Assembly: GCA_030530205.1 (NCBI GenBank)
Contig: JAUMVK010000004.1
Coordinates: 124,001 to 188,000, forward strand
Reading direction: 5' to 3'
DNA: 64,000 nt
Source: RGIG3701 sp030530205
Lineage (GTDB): Bacteria; Planctomycetota; Planctomycetia; Pirellulales; Thermoguttaceae
A model generated the notes under the pieces. That model worked only from the letters and a program-made list of their open reading frames with translations, was not told where the DNA came from and did not search any database. Both the position numbers and the translations under genes were made by a program. Positions within the stretch are counted from its first letter, which is position 1. Every line of letters starts with the position of its first letter. Positions 1 to 9,111 of the stretch are shown here, piece after piece.

Positions 1-3000
1 AGCTCGCGGTTTTGACGGAGGCCTCCGCCAACCTGGCGCGAAAGTATGAAGATCGCCTGGAAGCCTACGACAAAGCAATTACGCTCCTCGAAAAATACAT
101 CAAGGAAAATCCCGATGGGGAGAATTTCTACGTTGCCATTGGTTTCCTGCCGAACATCCGCCTGAACAAAAACCTCGTTTACCAGGCCATGGGGAACTTG
201 AACGACCCCTTCAAGATCGATGACTCCAAGATGAACGACGAGGAAAAGAAGGAACTCGAGAAACGTAAGACCCAATTCACCGCCGACAAAAAGAAGTACG
301 AGGAACTCGCACGCGGTGAACTGAAGAAAAACATTGACTTCCTTACCGAGTACGAAAAAATCATCCTCGACGGCGCGAAGAAACTCGACCCGAACAACAA
401 GGAACAGAACGCGAAACGAAATAATATGCTGAACGAGCTGCACAGCATTCGTATGGCTCGTGGAAACACGTATTACGAAATCGCGAAGACGTACCCGGAA
501 GGAAGCAAAGAAAGAAATGAAAATCTTGACAAAGCGCGCCTCCAGTACAAGTTCTTTTGGGATAAATACAAGGAACAGGGCCTTCTGATCGCTTTCCGCG
601 GTCATATTAACGAGGCCAAAATGTTCATCGAGATGAAAAAGTATGCCGGAAAAGGCGAAGCCATTGAAATCCTCGGTGACCTGTATAGTGGTTTGAAAGA
701 AGTCGTTTCACAGGACGAAATCCTTCGAAACGTTTTCGTTGAGGTCTGTACGTGTTACCTGAAAATCTTTGCTGACAAAGACTCGGGCGTCAAGCCGGAC
801 AAAGATCAGCAGACCATCCTTCTGGAAACGATGCAGCAGTTTGATCCTTCCAAAACAGGGTCCATCCTTCGTACCTACGGGATCGAAGGGACTGCGGTTG
901 GTATTGAGATGCGCCTGGCGTATATCGCCTATATGGAACATTTTCTGGATTTGAACAAACCGAAGGACGAACCCAAATGGCGCGGCATCCTGAAAGAAGA
1001 CGTTCGCCGTTTGTATGCTCTGCCGGCCAACCCGTTCCTGAACGAGATCCGCGCTCTGCATATTCGTTACTTCCCTGAAGAACACGTGGGTGATCAGGAA
1101 ACCAGTCTGACCTTCGCAAACTACAAGAAAGAGCTGAAGGCGAAGCAGGCCGCAAACTTGAAACTCCCTCCGGAGAAGCGTGATAATTTGTACCTGGAAC
1201 TGCATAAGTTCGCACTGAAGGAATTTTCGATCTACTGCAAGGCGCGTGCCGAGCAGCAGACTGCGACCGATGCCGACCGCAAGGCCGAAATTCAGGACAT
1301 TCTTACGAACAATCCGCCGAAGCTTCTCGATGTTTTCGAGATGTTGGAGTCGCTGAAGTCGTATATTCTGCGAGTGAAACAGTTCGAGATTCTCACCCTG
1401 GACCGTTTCTACCGTGCGCAGATGCTGTACTTCGCCGGCAAACAGTACGAATCGATCGCCCTGCTGGACTTCATCGCGAAGCGTTACAGCAGTTCAACGC
1501 AGGCGTCGAACGCACTCTACTACGAGATGGCGTACCTCTCTCTCCTGATCAGTACGGAATATCGGGAAGTCAAGAAGCAGATCCAGGCTGGAGAAATCAC
1601 CCAGAAAGAAGCCCTCAAAATGTTCCGCGGCGAGCTTGAGCTTTTGGCCTCGTGCATTGAAATGAAGGATAAAATGCTCCAGGAACCTTCCAAGTACGCT
1701 CTTGATGAAGTGGATGATGCCGGGCAGCCGATTCCGAAGCCGATCACCAAAATGGCGATGGCCGAGGAGTGGGAACGCCTTTGCAAACTTTGCCTGATGG
1801 CGGGAGCGATCGATATGGCTCAGGAGTACATCCAGAAAATTCCGTCCGACAGTGAAAACCGGGCGGCTCTGGAACTCTCCATTGGTTTCAGTCTCTGGAA
1901 TATGTACATCGAATACAAACGCGCAGACGATAACGCGAAGCCGTTCTCCGAAAAGCAGGCTTCTGACTACCAGAAACTCGCGCTTGAATTGCTCGAAAAC
2001 GGCGCCCAGAAGCTGAAAAAATCTGTGAAGAAACCGGAAGACGTGACCTCGACAGTGGTTGTGGCTGCGATGACCCTTTGCGACAGTTACTCTCGCCGCG
2101 GTGATAACAAAAGCGCGATCAAGTGGCTGAACGATGAAACGATCGGTCCGTACAAACTCCTCTGCGATGGTCATCCCGCTGTGACAGATGACAAAAAGGA
2201 CAGGATCCTGAACATCGCTCTGGTCGCGTTCGTTTCGGAAAATGACATGGAAAAAGCCAACGACGCCATGGACCGCCTCGAAAAACTGGCGGCTTCCGAA
2301 GACGCTGGCAGCGATATGGAAGAGAAACTCACCAAGAAATATATGAGCCTTGGGATTCAGCTCCGCGACAACCTGCAGAGTATGAAAGCCTCGGGTGATG
2401 AGGAAGCTCTGGCCAAAGTCAAAGACGTTCAAAAAGGGTTTGAAGACTTCCTGAAACGTATTCAGGAACGGGAAAATGGAACCTCCTACGCTTCTTTGAA
2501 CTGGATCGCGCAGACGTTCATCTCCCTCGCAGAAGGCAGTATGGAAGGAAATAAGGTCGGTGAGGAATCGAAGAAATACTTCGAGGCCGCCATCGGTACC
2601 TATGAAACCATGCTGGAACGTATGAAGTCCGATCCCGCTGATTTTGTCGCCAATGCGGACGAAGCAAAAATCGCAAACCTGACGATTGGCCTGCAGCGCA
2701 AAATCGCAGAGACCGCTGAAGAATTGGGCGATTACGAAAAAGCTGATAAATACTATCGGCTCGTCCTCACCGCGAAACCCGGCCTGATGGAACTCCAGTA
2801 CAAGATGATGAATATGTATGTCAACTGGTCGCTTTCCATTACGGATCCGGAAAAATCCAAGGACAAAGTCAATCTCCTGGTTCAGGCCCGAGTCGGGATC
2901 AAGTCGGATGACAAGAAAAAGACGATTTGCCGCGGTTGGACCGGGGTACAGCGTGGCTTGAACAGCTTCATCGTTCTGGATGAGAGTAACGATGACCCAA

Positions 3001-4085
3001 CGGCTCCGCAGAAACGCTGGCTCTATTACTATGCTTTCCTCCAGGAAAACAAAGTGAATTACCTCTACGGTCTGGCCAAGGGCAAGACGGATGAAAAGGG
3101 TAAGGAAGCGCTGACTGCCGCGATGAACGGGATCCGACGCGCCTTCGATGGTGGAAACGGCTCCAGCACAGATTACGGCGGATCGATCCCGAAACTCGAC
3201 GCCGACGGAAATCCAACGGACGAATATTTTGAAAAGGACGGTCTGGTTTACGAACCGCTTGCGGATGATTACGAGGCCCTTCTGAAGAACATCCAGAAAG
3301 CTCTCGGCGAAGAACCGACCGGTTTCGCGAACTGGAAGCGTGAGGTCGTGGAAGACACGCCGGAAGACGCTGACGCATTTACCGCCGCCCAGATCGAAGA
3401 TAACGAACAGCTGGAAGGGCTTGAAATGAGCCGTCTCGCTACCGAGGAAGACTACGCCCGCAAGATGATGACGCCCAAACCGAAGCCTACTCCGCAGTGG
3501 CTCACCTACACGTACTACGGAATTGGCGGGTTCGTCGTACTGATTTTCCTCTTCGTGATGCTCCGCGGCGGAGGAAACTCCAAGGCTGCGAAACGCCGTA
3601 AGGCCATGCTGGCGAAGACCTCGGTCCCGAAGGACGGCGCTGCTTTCCAGGCGGGAAGTGAGGAACAAGCCGCTCCGGTTTCGCTTGGTATTGGTGATGA
3701 GGTCGTGGACTCCAAGGCGGGAGCAAGTGCTTTCGCCGCGATGGGGTTCGGCGATGCTCCGGTAATCGAGGAAGAACCGAAGAAGGAAGAAACTCCTGCT
3801 TTCGATTTCGGCTTTGGTGACGCTCCGGCCGCGAAACCCGCTCCGGCGGCTGACAAACCGGCCGTGAAGAAAGTCGTTAAGAAACCCGCTCCGGCAGCAC
3901 CGGCTCCGGCTGAAAAACCTGCGGAAGCGGTTGAAAAGCAGCCGGTGAAGAAGGTCGTGAAGAAAGTTGTGAAGAAACCGGCTCCGACGGCTGATGCTCC
4001 GGCCGAAAAACCGGAAGAGAAACCGACTGAAGCGGCTCCGGCCAAGAAAGTCATTAAACTCGTGAAGAAACCGGAGAACAAGTAG
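1..4085 (+). CDS. Large TPR-type repeat protein with C-terminal membrane anchor (5' end outside window)
   Basis: The reading frame is open from the first base, and the first possible start inside it is a TTG at 12 with no ribosome site, so the true start lies upstream. At least 1,357 residues are visible. Most of the protein is helical with degenerate tetratricopeptide-like repeats, for example the segment beginning YDKAITLLEKY. One hydrophobic segment lies near residue 1165 (YYGIGGFVVLIFLFVML), followed by an Ala/Pro/Lys-rich tail with repeated KKVVKKPAP units. This suggests a protein anchored by one segment with a long basic low-complexity tail. It lies upstream of a second exported repeat protein and an ExbB/ExbD operon, so a role in energised envelope transport is plausible but inferred. 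No enzymatic domain is recognised. Confidence 0.8.
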   Translation, partial: LAVLTEASANLARKYEDRLEAYDKAITLLEKYIKENPDGENFYVAIGFLPNIRLNKNLVYQAMGNLNDPFKIDDSKMNDEEKKELEKRKTQFTADKKKYEELARGELKKNIDFLTEYEKIILDGAKKLDPNNKEQNAKRNNMLNELHSIRMARGNTYYEIAKTYPEGSKERNENLDKARLQYKFFWDKYKEQGLLIAFRGHINEAKMFIEMKKYAGKGEAIEILGDLYSGLKEVVSQDEILRNVFVEVCTCYLKIFADKDSGVKPDKDQQTILLETMQQFDPSKTGSILRTYGIEGTAVGIEMRLAYIAYMEHFLDLNKPKDEPKWRGILKEDVRRLYALPANPFLNEIRALHIRYFPEEHVGDQETSLTFANYKKELKAKQAANLKLPPEKRDNLYLELHKFALKEFSIYCKARAEQQTATDADRKAEIQDILTNNPPKLLDVFEMLESLKSYILRVKQFEILTLDRFYRAQMLYFAGKQYESIALLDFIAKRYSSSTQASNALYYEMAYLSLLISTEYREVKKQIQAGEITQKEALKMFRGELELLASCIEMKDKMLQEPSKYALDEVDDAGQPIPKPITKMAMAEEWERLCKLCLMAGAIDMAQEYIQKIPSDSENRAALELSIGFSLWNMYIEYKRADDNAKPFSEKQASDYQKLALELLENGAQKLKKSVKKPEDVTSTVVVAAMTLCDSYSRRGDNKSAIKWLNDETIGPYKLLCDGHPAVTDDKKDRILNIALVAFVSENDMEKANDAMDRLEKLAASEDAGSDMEEKLTKKYMSLGIQLRDNLQSMKASGDEEALAKVKDVQKGFEDFLKRIQERENGTSYASLNWIAQTFISLAEGSMEGNKVGEESKKYFEAAIGTYETMLERMKSDPADFVANADEAKIANLTIGLQRKIAETAEELGDYEKADKYYRLVLTAKPGLMELQYKMMNMYVNWSLSITDPEKSKDKVNLLVQARVGIKSDDKKKTICRGWTGVQRGLNSFIVLDESNDDPTAPQKRWLYYYAFLQENKVNYLYGLAKGKTDEKGKEALTAAMNGIRRAFDGGNGSSTDYGGSIPKLDADGNPTDEYFEKDGLVYEPLADDYEALLKNIQKALGEEPTGFANWKREVVEDTPEDADAFTAAQIEDNEQLEGLEMSRLATEEDYARKMMTPKPKPTPQWLTYTYYGIGGFVVLIFLFVMLRGGGNSKAAKRRKAMLAKTSVPKDGAAFQAGSEEQAAPVSLGIGDEVVDSKAGASAFAAMGFGDAPVIEEEPKKEETPAFDFGFGDAPAAKPAPAADKPAVKKVVKKPAPAAPAPAEKPAEAVEKQPVKKVVKKVVKKPAPTADAPAEKPEEKPTEAAPAKKVIKLVKKPENK

Positions 4086-4095
4086 TTTCCCGACG

Positions 4096-4126
4096 GCGAG
4101 AGACTCGCTTCGTGCGAGACTCTCGC
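4096..4126 (+). terminator. Strong hairpin after the TPR gene
   Basis: GCGAGAG (4096-4102) pairs with CTCTCGC (4120-4126). After one A-A mismatch, CTCGC pairs with GCGAG around a TTCGT loop. No T-run follows directly, so it may be a weak terminator or an mRNA 3'-end stabiliser. Confidence 0.45.
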
Positions 4127-4194
4127 TGATAGAAATTTTATACTCAACAAAAAATTAATTCCCCCAAGGGACATCATACACAAGGAGATTAAAT

Positions 4195-5256
4195 ATGAAA
4201 CGGCGTTTGGTTGGCAGCTTCCTCACGTTGGCTTTGTTTGCGCTTTGCGTCACGGTTCAGGCTCAGGATAAATGTCAGATTGTGCGTCACAATGGTGACA
4301 TCATCCGTAACGCGGTCATTTCCGACATGACAAAAGACGAGATCAAAGCGGCGATCGCTGGTGGTACGGAAAAAATTCCGGTCGGTGATGTGAAAAAAAT
4401 CGTCTTCTCCGGTGAACCGGCGGAAATGGATGAAGCCCGTGGTTACATTGAGGACTCTCGTTTTGAGGACGCGATCGATGTTTTGAAAAACATCGACCCG
4501 GATCAGCTCAATGAATTCATGAAAATGGAACGTGACTTCCTCATCGTCCGAGCCATGGCTGGCCGGGCTTTTGCCGGAAGTATGGCAATTTCGGACGTTC
4601 TCAAGTCGATGGATAAATATTTCAGTGACAAGGCGAACCAGAATTTCTACCGCTTTTACGAAGTGACGGAAATCTACGGTAACCTGAACACGCTCATCGG
4701 AACAGACGAGGCGTTGTCCAAGGCCGGAAAGGCGTACGGAATGCTTTCCAAGGCGAAGGACGCGCCGATCCTCAAGGCTCGCGGTCTCATCGGAAGCGGG
4801 AACATTTTCCTCCTCAAGAAAGACGCCGCCTCCGCCACGAAGGATTTCAAGGAAGTCCTCACGATGGTGAAGAATCAGGAACTGGAAGGCGTGAAAGCCG
4901 AAATGCAGGTCGCTGCCAGCTGCGGCCTTGCCCGTGCGGCGGTTCTGGAAGGGAAAAACGCGGAAGCGACCCAGATGATTCAGAAGATTTTCACTGATAA
5001 CATTATTACGGCCGAGGATCCCCTGAACGCCCAGCTTTATAACGCGTTGGGATTTGCCCAGCTTTCCGCCAAGAAACCGAAAGATGCCGCGATTTCCTAT
5101 ATGCACACACATCTGCTTTACAACTCGAACAAGCAGTTCCATGTGGAAGCGCTGGACGCGATGATCAACATTTTCCGCGTTGAACTTCGGGATGAAACAC
5201 GTGCTGCGGAACTTGAAGGTGTGAAAGCCGCTCGTTATGGCGCGAAGAAGAAATAG
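4195..5256 (+). CDS. Exported repeat (TPR-like) protein
   Basis: 353 residues. It starts at an ATG preceded by AAGGAG seven bases upstream. Residues 1-24 form a classical signal peptide ending VQAQ. The N-terminal part after it (CQIVRHNGDIIRNAVI..) resembles the small beta domains often found in planctomycete exported proteins. The remainder is alpha-helical with TPR-like spacing, for example LGFAQLSAKKPKDAAISYMH near the C-terminus. It lies 110 bases after the large TPR membrane protein and about 280 bases before the ExbB operon. I infer that it is a periplasmic partner in the same system. No catalytic motif is visible. Confidence 0.8.
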   Translation: MKRRLVGSFLTLALFALCVTVQAQDKCQIVRHNGDIIRNAVISDMTKDEIKAAIAGGTEKIPVGDVKKIVFSGEPAEMDEARGYIEDSRFEDAIDVLKNIDPDQLNEFMKMERDFLIVRAMAGRAFAGSMAISDVLKSMDKYFSDKANQNFYRFYEVTEIYGNLNTLIGTDEALSKAGKAYGMLSKAKDAPILKARGLIGSGNIFLLKKDAASATKDFKEVLTMVKNQELEGVKAEMQVAASCGLARAAVLEGKNAEATQMIQKIFTDNIITAEDPLNAQLYNALGFAQLSAKKPKDAAISYMHTHLLYNSNKQFHVEALDAMINIFRVELRDETRAAELEGVKAARYGAKKK

Positions 5257-5375
5257 GATTTCAGCCTGTTCGATCTTTCTCCCTGATAATCATAAAACAG
5301 GGAGGAAAATCCTTCCATTTGGCCAAATTCCTCAAAATTTTCCAAAAAATTTTCAGTTTTTTTTGGCCTCCCCGA

Positions 5376-5403
5376 TTGATATTTTTATTATTTGGGGTAA
5401 ACT
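5376..5403 (+). promoter_or_regulatory. Probable promoter of the exbB-exbD-exbD operon
   Basis: TTGATA (5376-5381), a 16-bp spacer and TAAACT (5398-5403), in an AT-rich intergenic stretch about 135 bases before the ExbB start. The spacer matches other promoters read in this window. Confidence 0.5.
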
Positions 5404-5538
5404 ATATAAAGTAAATATAAACTTTCAGAAGTGGTCTATTTGTCGGCAACTCTTTTGGAAGATTTAACGCGCCCCGAAGACGCGAACCGTTAAACAAAAA
5501 CAACAAATCGTTACACTATTCAACTTGTGGAGGAAAAA

Positions 5539-6324
5539 ATGAAGCAAAGTAGTTTGCTGAATTGGATTGCCGCGGCCCTTTATCTGGTCGCCATGATTGG
5601 AGTTCCGGCTGGAACGTTTGCGATTGCTGTGGCTGGTGATACTCCGGTCGTGATGGCCCAGGACGACGCCGCTGATGACAGCGGACCGAAAAAAGAAAGC
5701 ATTCTGATGTGGACCTATCATTCTCTTGGTCCTCTTTACAGCTTCGTTTTCCTTGGCATTTCCTTCGCTCTGGTCGCGCTTGGTTTCAAATACATTCTTG
5801 CTCTGCGTGTCAGCTCTAATGTTCCGGAAGATTTGAAAAATCAGTTCGAGGAACTTGTAACGAACCGCCAATTCTCGGAGGCGTACGAGCTGGTGAAAGA
5901 AGACGACACATACCTGGGCAGAGTCCTTGCCGCGGGTATGGCGAAAGTCGCCTCGGGCATGGATAAATCCGTCGCCGCCATGCAGGAAACCTCAGACGAC
6001 ATCTCCATGAGCTACGAACAGGGGCTGAGCTATGTCGGTTTGATTGCCGGTACTTCCACGAGCGTTGGTCTGCTCGGTACGGTTAACGGGATGATCATGT
6101 CCTTCCAGGTCATCGCGACGGCGACGGCCGCTCCGAAGCCGAACGAACTGGCCGGTGGTATTTCGACGGCTATGTTCACGACGATGGTTGGTCTGATCGT
6201 TTCCATTCCTGCCGTTTGTCTCTACCAGGTTCTTCGCAACAAACTGACCCGTACCGTCTTTGAAGTCGGTTCAATCAGTGAAGACCTGATCGGCAAGCTC
6301 CTTGCGGCTGCGTCCAAGAAATGA
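5539..6324 (+). CDS. exbB: MotA/TolQ/ExbB proton channel family protein
   Basis: 261 residues from the ATG at 5539. A GGAGG at 5529-5533 supports this start over an upstream in-frame GTG at 5527. An N-terminal hydrophobic segment (about residues 8-28) is followed by a second at 62-88, a cytoplasmic region, and a helical pair containing GLLGTVNGMIMSF and GGISTAMFTTMVGLIVSIP. These are the conserved pore helices of the MotA/TolQ/ExbB family, which convert proton flow into work on envelope transporters. The usual Trp after GLLGTV is Asn here. Two ExbD genes follow within 32 and 17 bases, so the three form an operon. The substrate is unknown; the neighbouring TPR proteins are the likely partners. 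Confidence 0.92.
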   Translation: MKQSSLLNWIAAALYLVAMIGVPAGTFAIAVAGDTPVVMAQDDAADDSGPKKESILMWTYHSLGPLYSFVFLGISFALVALGFKYILALRVSSNVPEDLKNQFEELVTNRQFSEAYELVKEDDTYLGRVLAAGMAKVASGMDKSVAAMQETSDDISMSYEQGLSYVGLIAGTSTSVGLLGTVNGMIMSFQVIATATAAPKPNELAGGISTAMFTTMVGLIVSIPAVCLYQVLRNKLTRTVFEVGSISEDLIGKLLAAASKK

Positions 6325-6356
6325 TTCCGCTATGCCCTGTGGCTAGGAGGTAAATT

Positions 6357-6827
6357 ATGGCCAGAAAACGTCAAGAGAGCGAAGGCGTCCAAGGCGATAT
6401 GACACCGATGATTGACATGGTGTTCCAGTTGCTCATTTTCTTCATGATTTTGATCAACTTCGCCGATGCGGATCAGAACGCTCGAGTGAAACTTCCTGAA
6501 AACGACATCGTGAAGCCGCCGGAACAGCCGATTCCGGATGCGGTGACGCTTCAGATTGCCCGTCAGGAAAAAAAGAAAAACGAGTACAGCGTATTGATTG
6601 GCGCAGAAGAGTTCTTTGGCGACAAAGACCTGAAGCGTCTCAAGGCTGCTTTGGATAAAGAAGTCAAATTCGTCAAAAACGAGAAGAAGAAAAGCGCCAA
6701 AGATATGACGATCATTCTCCGCGCGGACAAAGACGCGCCGATTGGCTTCATCAATCGTGTGATCCACACGTGCCAGGAAGCAGACATCGAAACGTTCGCA
6801 CTTCGTGCAACCGCTAAAGTTAAGTAA
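6357..6827 (+). CDS. exbD: ExbD/TolR family biopolymer transport protein (first copy)
   Basis: 156 residues, with a strong AGGAGG ribosome site eight bases before the ATG. The single N-terminal membrane helix carries the proton-relay aspartate in DMTPMIDMVFQLLIFF. The rest is a periplasmic domain ending with a helix-strand pattern typical of ExbD/TolR (GFINRVIHTCQEADIETFAL). It would assemble with the upstream ExbB-type channel. Its charged central part (KKKNEYSVL.., KNEKKKSAKD) differs from the second ExbD copy, suggesting that the two are not redundant. Confidence 0.92.
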   Translation: MARKRQESEGVQGDMTPMIDMVFQLLIFFMILINFADADQNARVKLPENDIVKPPEQPIPDAVTLQIARQEKKKNEYSVLIGAEEFFGDKDLKRLKAALDKEVKFVKNEKKKSAKDMTIILRADKDAPIGFINRVIHTCQEADIETFALRATAKVK

Positions 6828-6844
6828 CGGAAGGATTTACAATA

Positions 6845-7339
6845 ATGGCTCGTGCAAAGAAAAACGGCCCAGTGCCAAAAGGCGACATGACACCGATGAT
6901 CGACATGGTGTTCCAGCTTTTGATTTTCTTCATTTTGACGCTGAATATCGTGGACCCGGAAGGTGACTTTAACCTGCGTTTGCCGAAACCTGGGTCCGCT
7001 CAGGCACAGCAGAACGACATCATAAACAAGCCTCTTCGTATTACTTTGGTGAGCAACACGGAAGGTAACCTGACCAAAGTCTGGGTGGGTGAAAAGTCTT
7101 GCAAAATGAAGACTGGTACCGACCCGGATGAAGCGGATGTTCGCGCGAAGATTCGTGCTGCGATGGGGGGTGCAGCCGGTTCCCCGAGTGATTTCGAAAT
7201 TGAGCTCGGTTGGGGTGGTCCGGGTCGTGATACGCTCAAGTACCGATACGTCATTAAGATGCTTGGTATTTGTACCGGTGAGAAGCAACCTGACGGTACC
7301 GTCAAGACCCTGGTGGAGAAAATCAAGTTCATCCAGTAA
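6845..7339 (+). CDS. exbD: ExbD/TolR family biopolymer transport protein (second copy)
   Basis: 164 residues, starting 17 bases after the first ExbD gene and preceded by GGAAGGA. The membrane helix has the same DMTPMIDMVFQLLIFF signature with its relay aspartate. The periplasmic part diverges and includes a Gly-rich stretch (MGGAAGSPSD) not present in the first copy. Paired non-identical ExbD proteins next to one ExbB are common in planctomycetes and may form a heteromeric stator. An intrinsic terminator follows 16 bases after the stop codon, closing the operon. Confidence 0.92.
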   Translation: MARAKKNGPVPKGDMTPMIDMVFQLLIFFILTLNIVDPEGDFNLRLPKPGSAQAQQNDIINKPLRITLVSNTEGNLTKVWVGEKSCKMKTGTDPDEADVRAKIRAAMGGAAGSPSDFEIELGWGGPGRDTLKYRYVIKMLGICTGEKQPDGTVKTLVEKIKFIQ

Positions 7340-7355
7340 TCAGGGGAAAAATCGG

Positions 7356-7392
7356 AAAGGCGCACAGTTCCCGCGACTGGAGCGCCTTTTTT
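7356..7392 (+). terminator. Intrinsic terminator of the exb operon
   Basis: AAAGGCGC (7356-7363) pairs with GCGCCTTT (7382-7389). An inner CAGT/ACTG pair lies in the loop, and a run of six T ends at 7392. Confidence 0.85.
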
Positions 7393-7691
7393 CACATAAA
7401 TTGAATGCGTGCCTGGCCAAATGAGGCGCCGCGGCAGCTTTCCTCCATTCCTGAAAAGATGAATAAGGAAAAAATAGCGAAGCAATAAGGAACGAATAAG
7501 GAAGTAATAAGGAACCGGAAAAACGTCCGGACCAGTTCCTACTCCCTGGAGGAAACTTTCCGGGACCTGGATCTGAGCGAACTGGTTTTTCGGGAGTAAA
7601 ATCACCGGAAAACGACAAAATTTCCCTGGAGCGCGGCCGGAAGCGGCGGCGGTCCGATATTAATACGCACTCTTAACTTTTTGAACTTACC
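7393..7691. other. Intergenic region with 11-bp tandem repeats before lutB
   Basis: No gene is supported here. The region holds five tandem 11-bp units (7462-7516), then a nested palindrome in which CCGGA (7515-7519) pairs with TCCGG (7526-7530). No clear promoter hexamers were found near the lutB start. Confidence 0.6.
7462..7516 (+). repeat. Five tandem 11-bp units, consensus AATAAGGAANN
   Basis: Units begin at 7462, 7473, 7484, 7495 and 7506, exactly 11 bases apart. Four carry AATAAGGAA; the second reads AATAGCGAA. The period is close to one helical turn, so proteins bound to each unit would lie on one face of the DNA. Confidence 0.8.
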
Positions 7692-9095
7692 ATGACCATT
7701 ACACATCAGGAAGGTTTTCCATTCCAATCCAAAGAAATGCACGATCTGTACGTCTGCGGCGGTTCCCCGGCAACGTGCGCATCGGCCAGACGGTCGAACG
7801 ATTCCTATACGAAAATGCTGGAACGTACTCCGAACTTCCAGCAGTGGCGCAAAAACGCAAACACGATCAAGCGGTACTCCATCCAGCACCTCGACCAGCT
7901 TCTGGTCCAGTTCGAGCAAAACCTCCAGAAAAAGGGGATCGAAGTCCTTTGGGCGAAAGACGCGGCCGAGGCGAACGACCTGATCGTGGGGATCGCCAAG
8001 GAGCACGGCGTGAAAAAGGTCGTGAAGTCCAAGTCGCTCGTTTCCGAGGAGCTTCAGCTCAACAAAGCGTTCAAGGCGAACGGGATCGAATCGATCGAAA
8101 CGGACCTGGGCGAGTTCATCATCCAGCTCGCGGGCCAGCGGCCGACGCACGTCGTGATTCCCGCCCTGCACCTGACTGCCGAGCAGATCGGCCATTTGTT
8201 CGAGGAAAAACTGGGCGAGAAATTCACGCCGGTCCACGAGGAACTGACCGCTCTGGCGCGTAAGCACCTGCGGAACCACTTCCTCATGGCCGATATGGGG
8301 GTCTCGGGCATTAATATGGCCTACGCCGACACCGGGGCATTTACCGTGATCGAAAACGAGGGGAACGCGGGCCTGACGACCTCCACTCCGCCGGTCCACG
8401 TGGCGATCATGGGGATCGAAAAGGTGATCCCGTCGATCAAGTACGCGCCGTACTTCCTGAACGTCCTGCCCCGCAGCGCGACGGACCAGAAGCTCACGAC
8501 GTACACGCACGTCTTCCACGGGCCGACGGCCGGGCGCAAAATGTACGTGGTCATCATCGATAATGGGCGGACGAACGTCCTGGAAGACCCGTTCACGCAG
8601 AACACGCTGTACTGCATCCGCTGCGGCGCGTGCATGAACGCCTGCCCGGTTTACCACCGTGTCGGTGGCTGGGCGTACGGCTGGATCTACCCTGGCCCGA
8701 TCGGTGAGATTTTGAACCCGCACCTTTGCGGAATGCAGAAGGCGGGGAAACTTCCGTTCGCCTCGTCCCTTTGCGAGAAATGCGCGCAGGTCTGCCCAGT
8801 GAAGGTGAACATTCCCGAGCAGTTGGTCCACCTCCGCAACGAGTCGGCCCGGACGCCCGGTTCGCCGACGAAGTCGTTCCGTCAGGACCTGATGTGGCGC
8901 ACGTGGAGTTTCTTCAACCAGAAACCTGGCCGGTTCGCGTTCTTTATGGGCCTGATCCGGATCGGGACGCACTTCGCGTGGATGGTTCCGCAGTGCCTCC
9001 GCCCGTTCGAGTTCGGCGCGTGGACGAAAGGCCGGACGATCCCGAAGCCGACCGGAAAATCGTTCCGCCGGTGGTGGAAGAAAAACCGCAAGTGA
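7692..9095 (+). CDS. lutB: LutB-like lactate utilisation iron-sulfur protein
   Basis: 467 residues, close to the usual length of LutB/YkgF, a component of the LutABC L-lactate oxidation complex. The N-terminal three-fifths is the LUD (DUF162) domain with GVSGINMAYADTGAFTVIEN. Two [4Fe-4S] sites follow: CIRCGACMNACPVYH from about residue 308 and CEKCAQVCPVKV about 60 residues later. A C-terminal helical part rich in Arg and Trp ends the protein. No Shine-Dalgarno is seen before the ATG. LutA and LutC, normally adjacent, are not in this window, so the gene is either orphaned or completed elsewhere. Two ferredoxin-type sites support an electron-transfer role with a lactate or similar 2-hydroxyacid substrate. 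Confidence 0.9.
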   Translation: MTITHQEGFPFQSKEMHDLYVCGGSPATCASARRSNDSYTKMLERTPNFQQWRKNANTIKRYSIQHLDQLLVQFEQNLQKKGIEVLWAKDAAEANDLIVGIAKEHGVKKVVKSKSLVSEELQLNKAFKANGIESIETDLGEFIIQLAGQRPTHVVIPALHLTAEQIGHLFEEKLGEKFTPVHEELTALARKHLRNHFLMADMGVSGINMAYADTGAFTVIENEGNAGLTTSTPPVHVAIMGIEKVIPSIKYAPYFLNVLPRSATDQKLTTYTHVFHGPTAGRKMYVVIIDNGRTNVLEDPFTQNTLYCIRCGACMNACPVYHRVGGWAYGWIYPGPIGEILNPHLCGMQKAGKLPFASSLCEKCAQVCPVKVNIPEQLVHLRNESARTPGSPTKSFRQDLMWRTWSFFNQKPGRFAFFMGLIRIGTHFAWMVPQCLRPFEFGAWTKGRTIPKPTGKSFRRWWKKNRK

Positions 9096-9111
9096 TGTAA
9101 AGGAAAAAACC

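Noticed and set aside
1494..3668. 724-codon open frame on the minus strand
   Set aside because: Fully antisense to the large TPR gene, whose protein is clearly structured. The antisense frame has no domain, signal or ribosome site and reflects codon bias.
5237..5467. 76-codon frame overlapping the end of the exported repeat protein
   Set aside because: Overlaps a real gene end and the AT-rich promoter region; low-complexity product.
7462..7516. Possible CRISPR array
   Set aside because: The units are only 11 bp with 2-bp variable positions and no spacers; it is a tandem repeat, not a CRISPR array.
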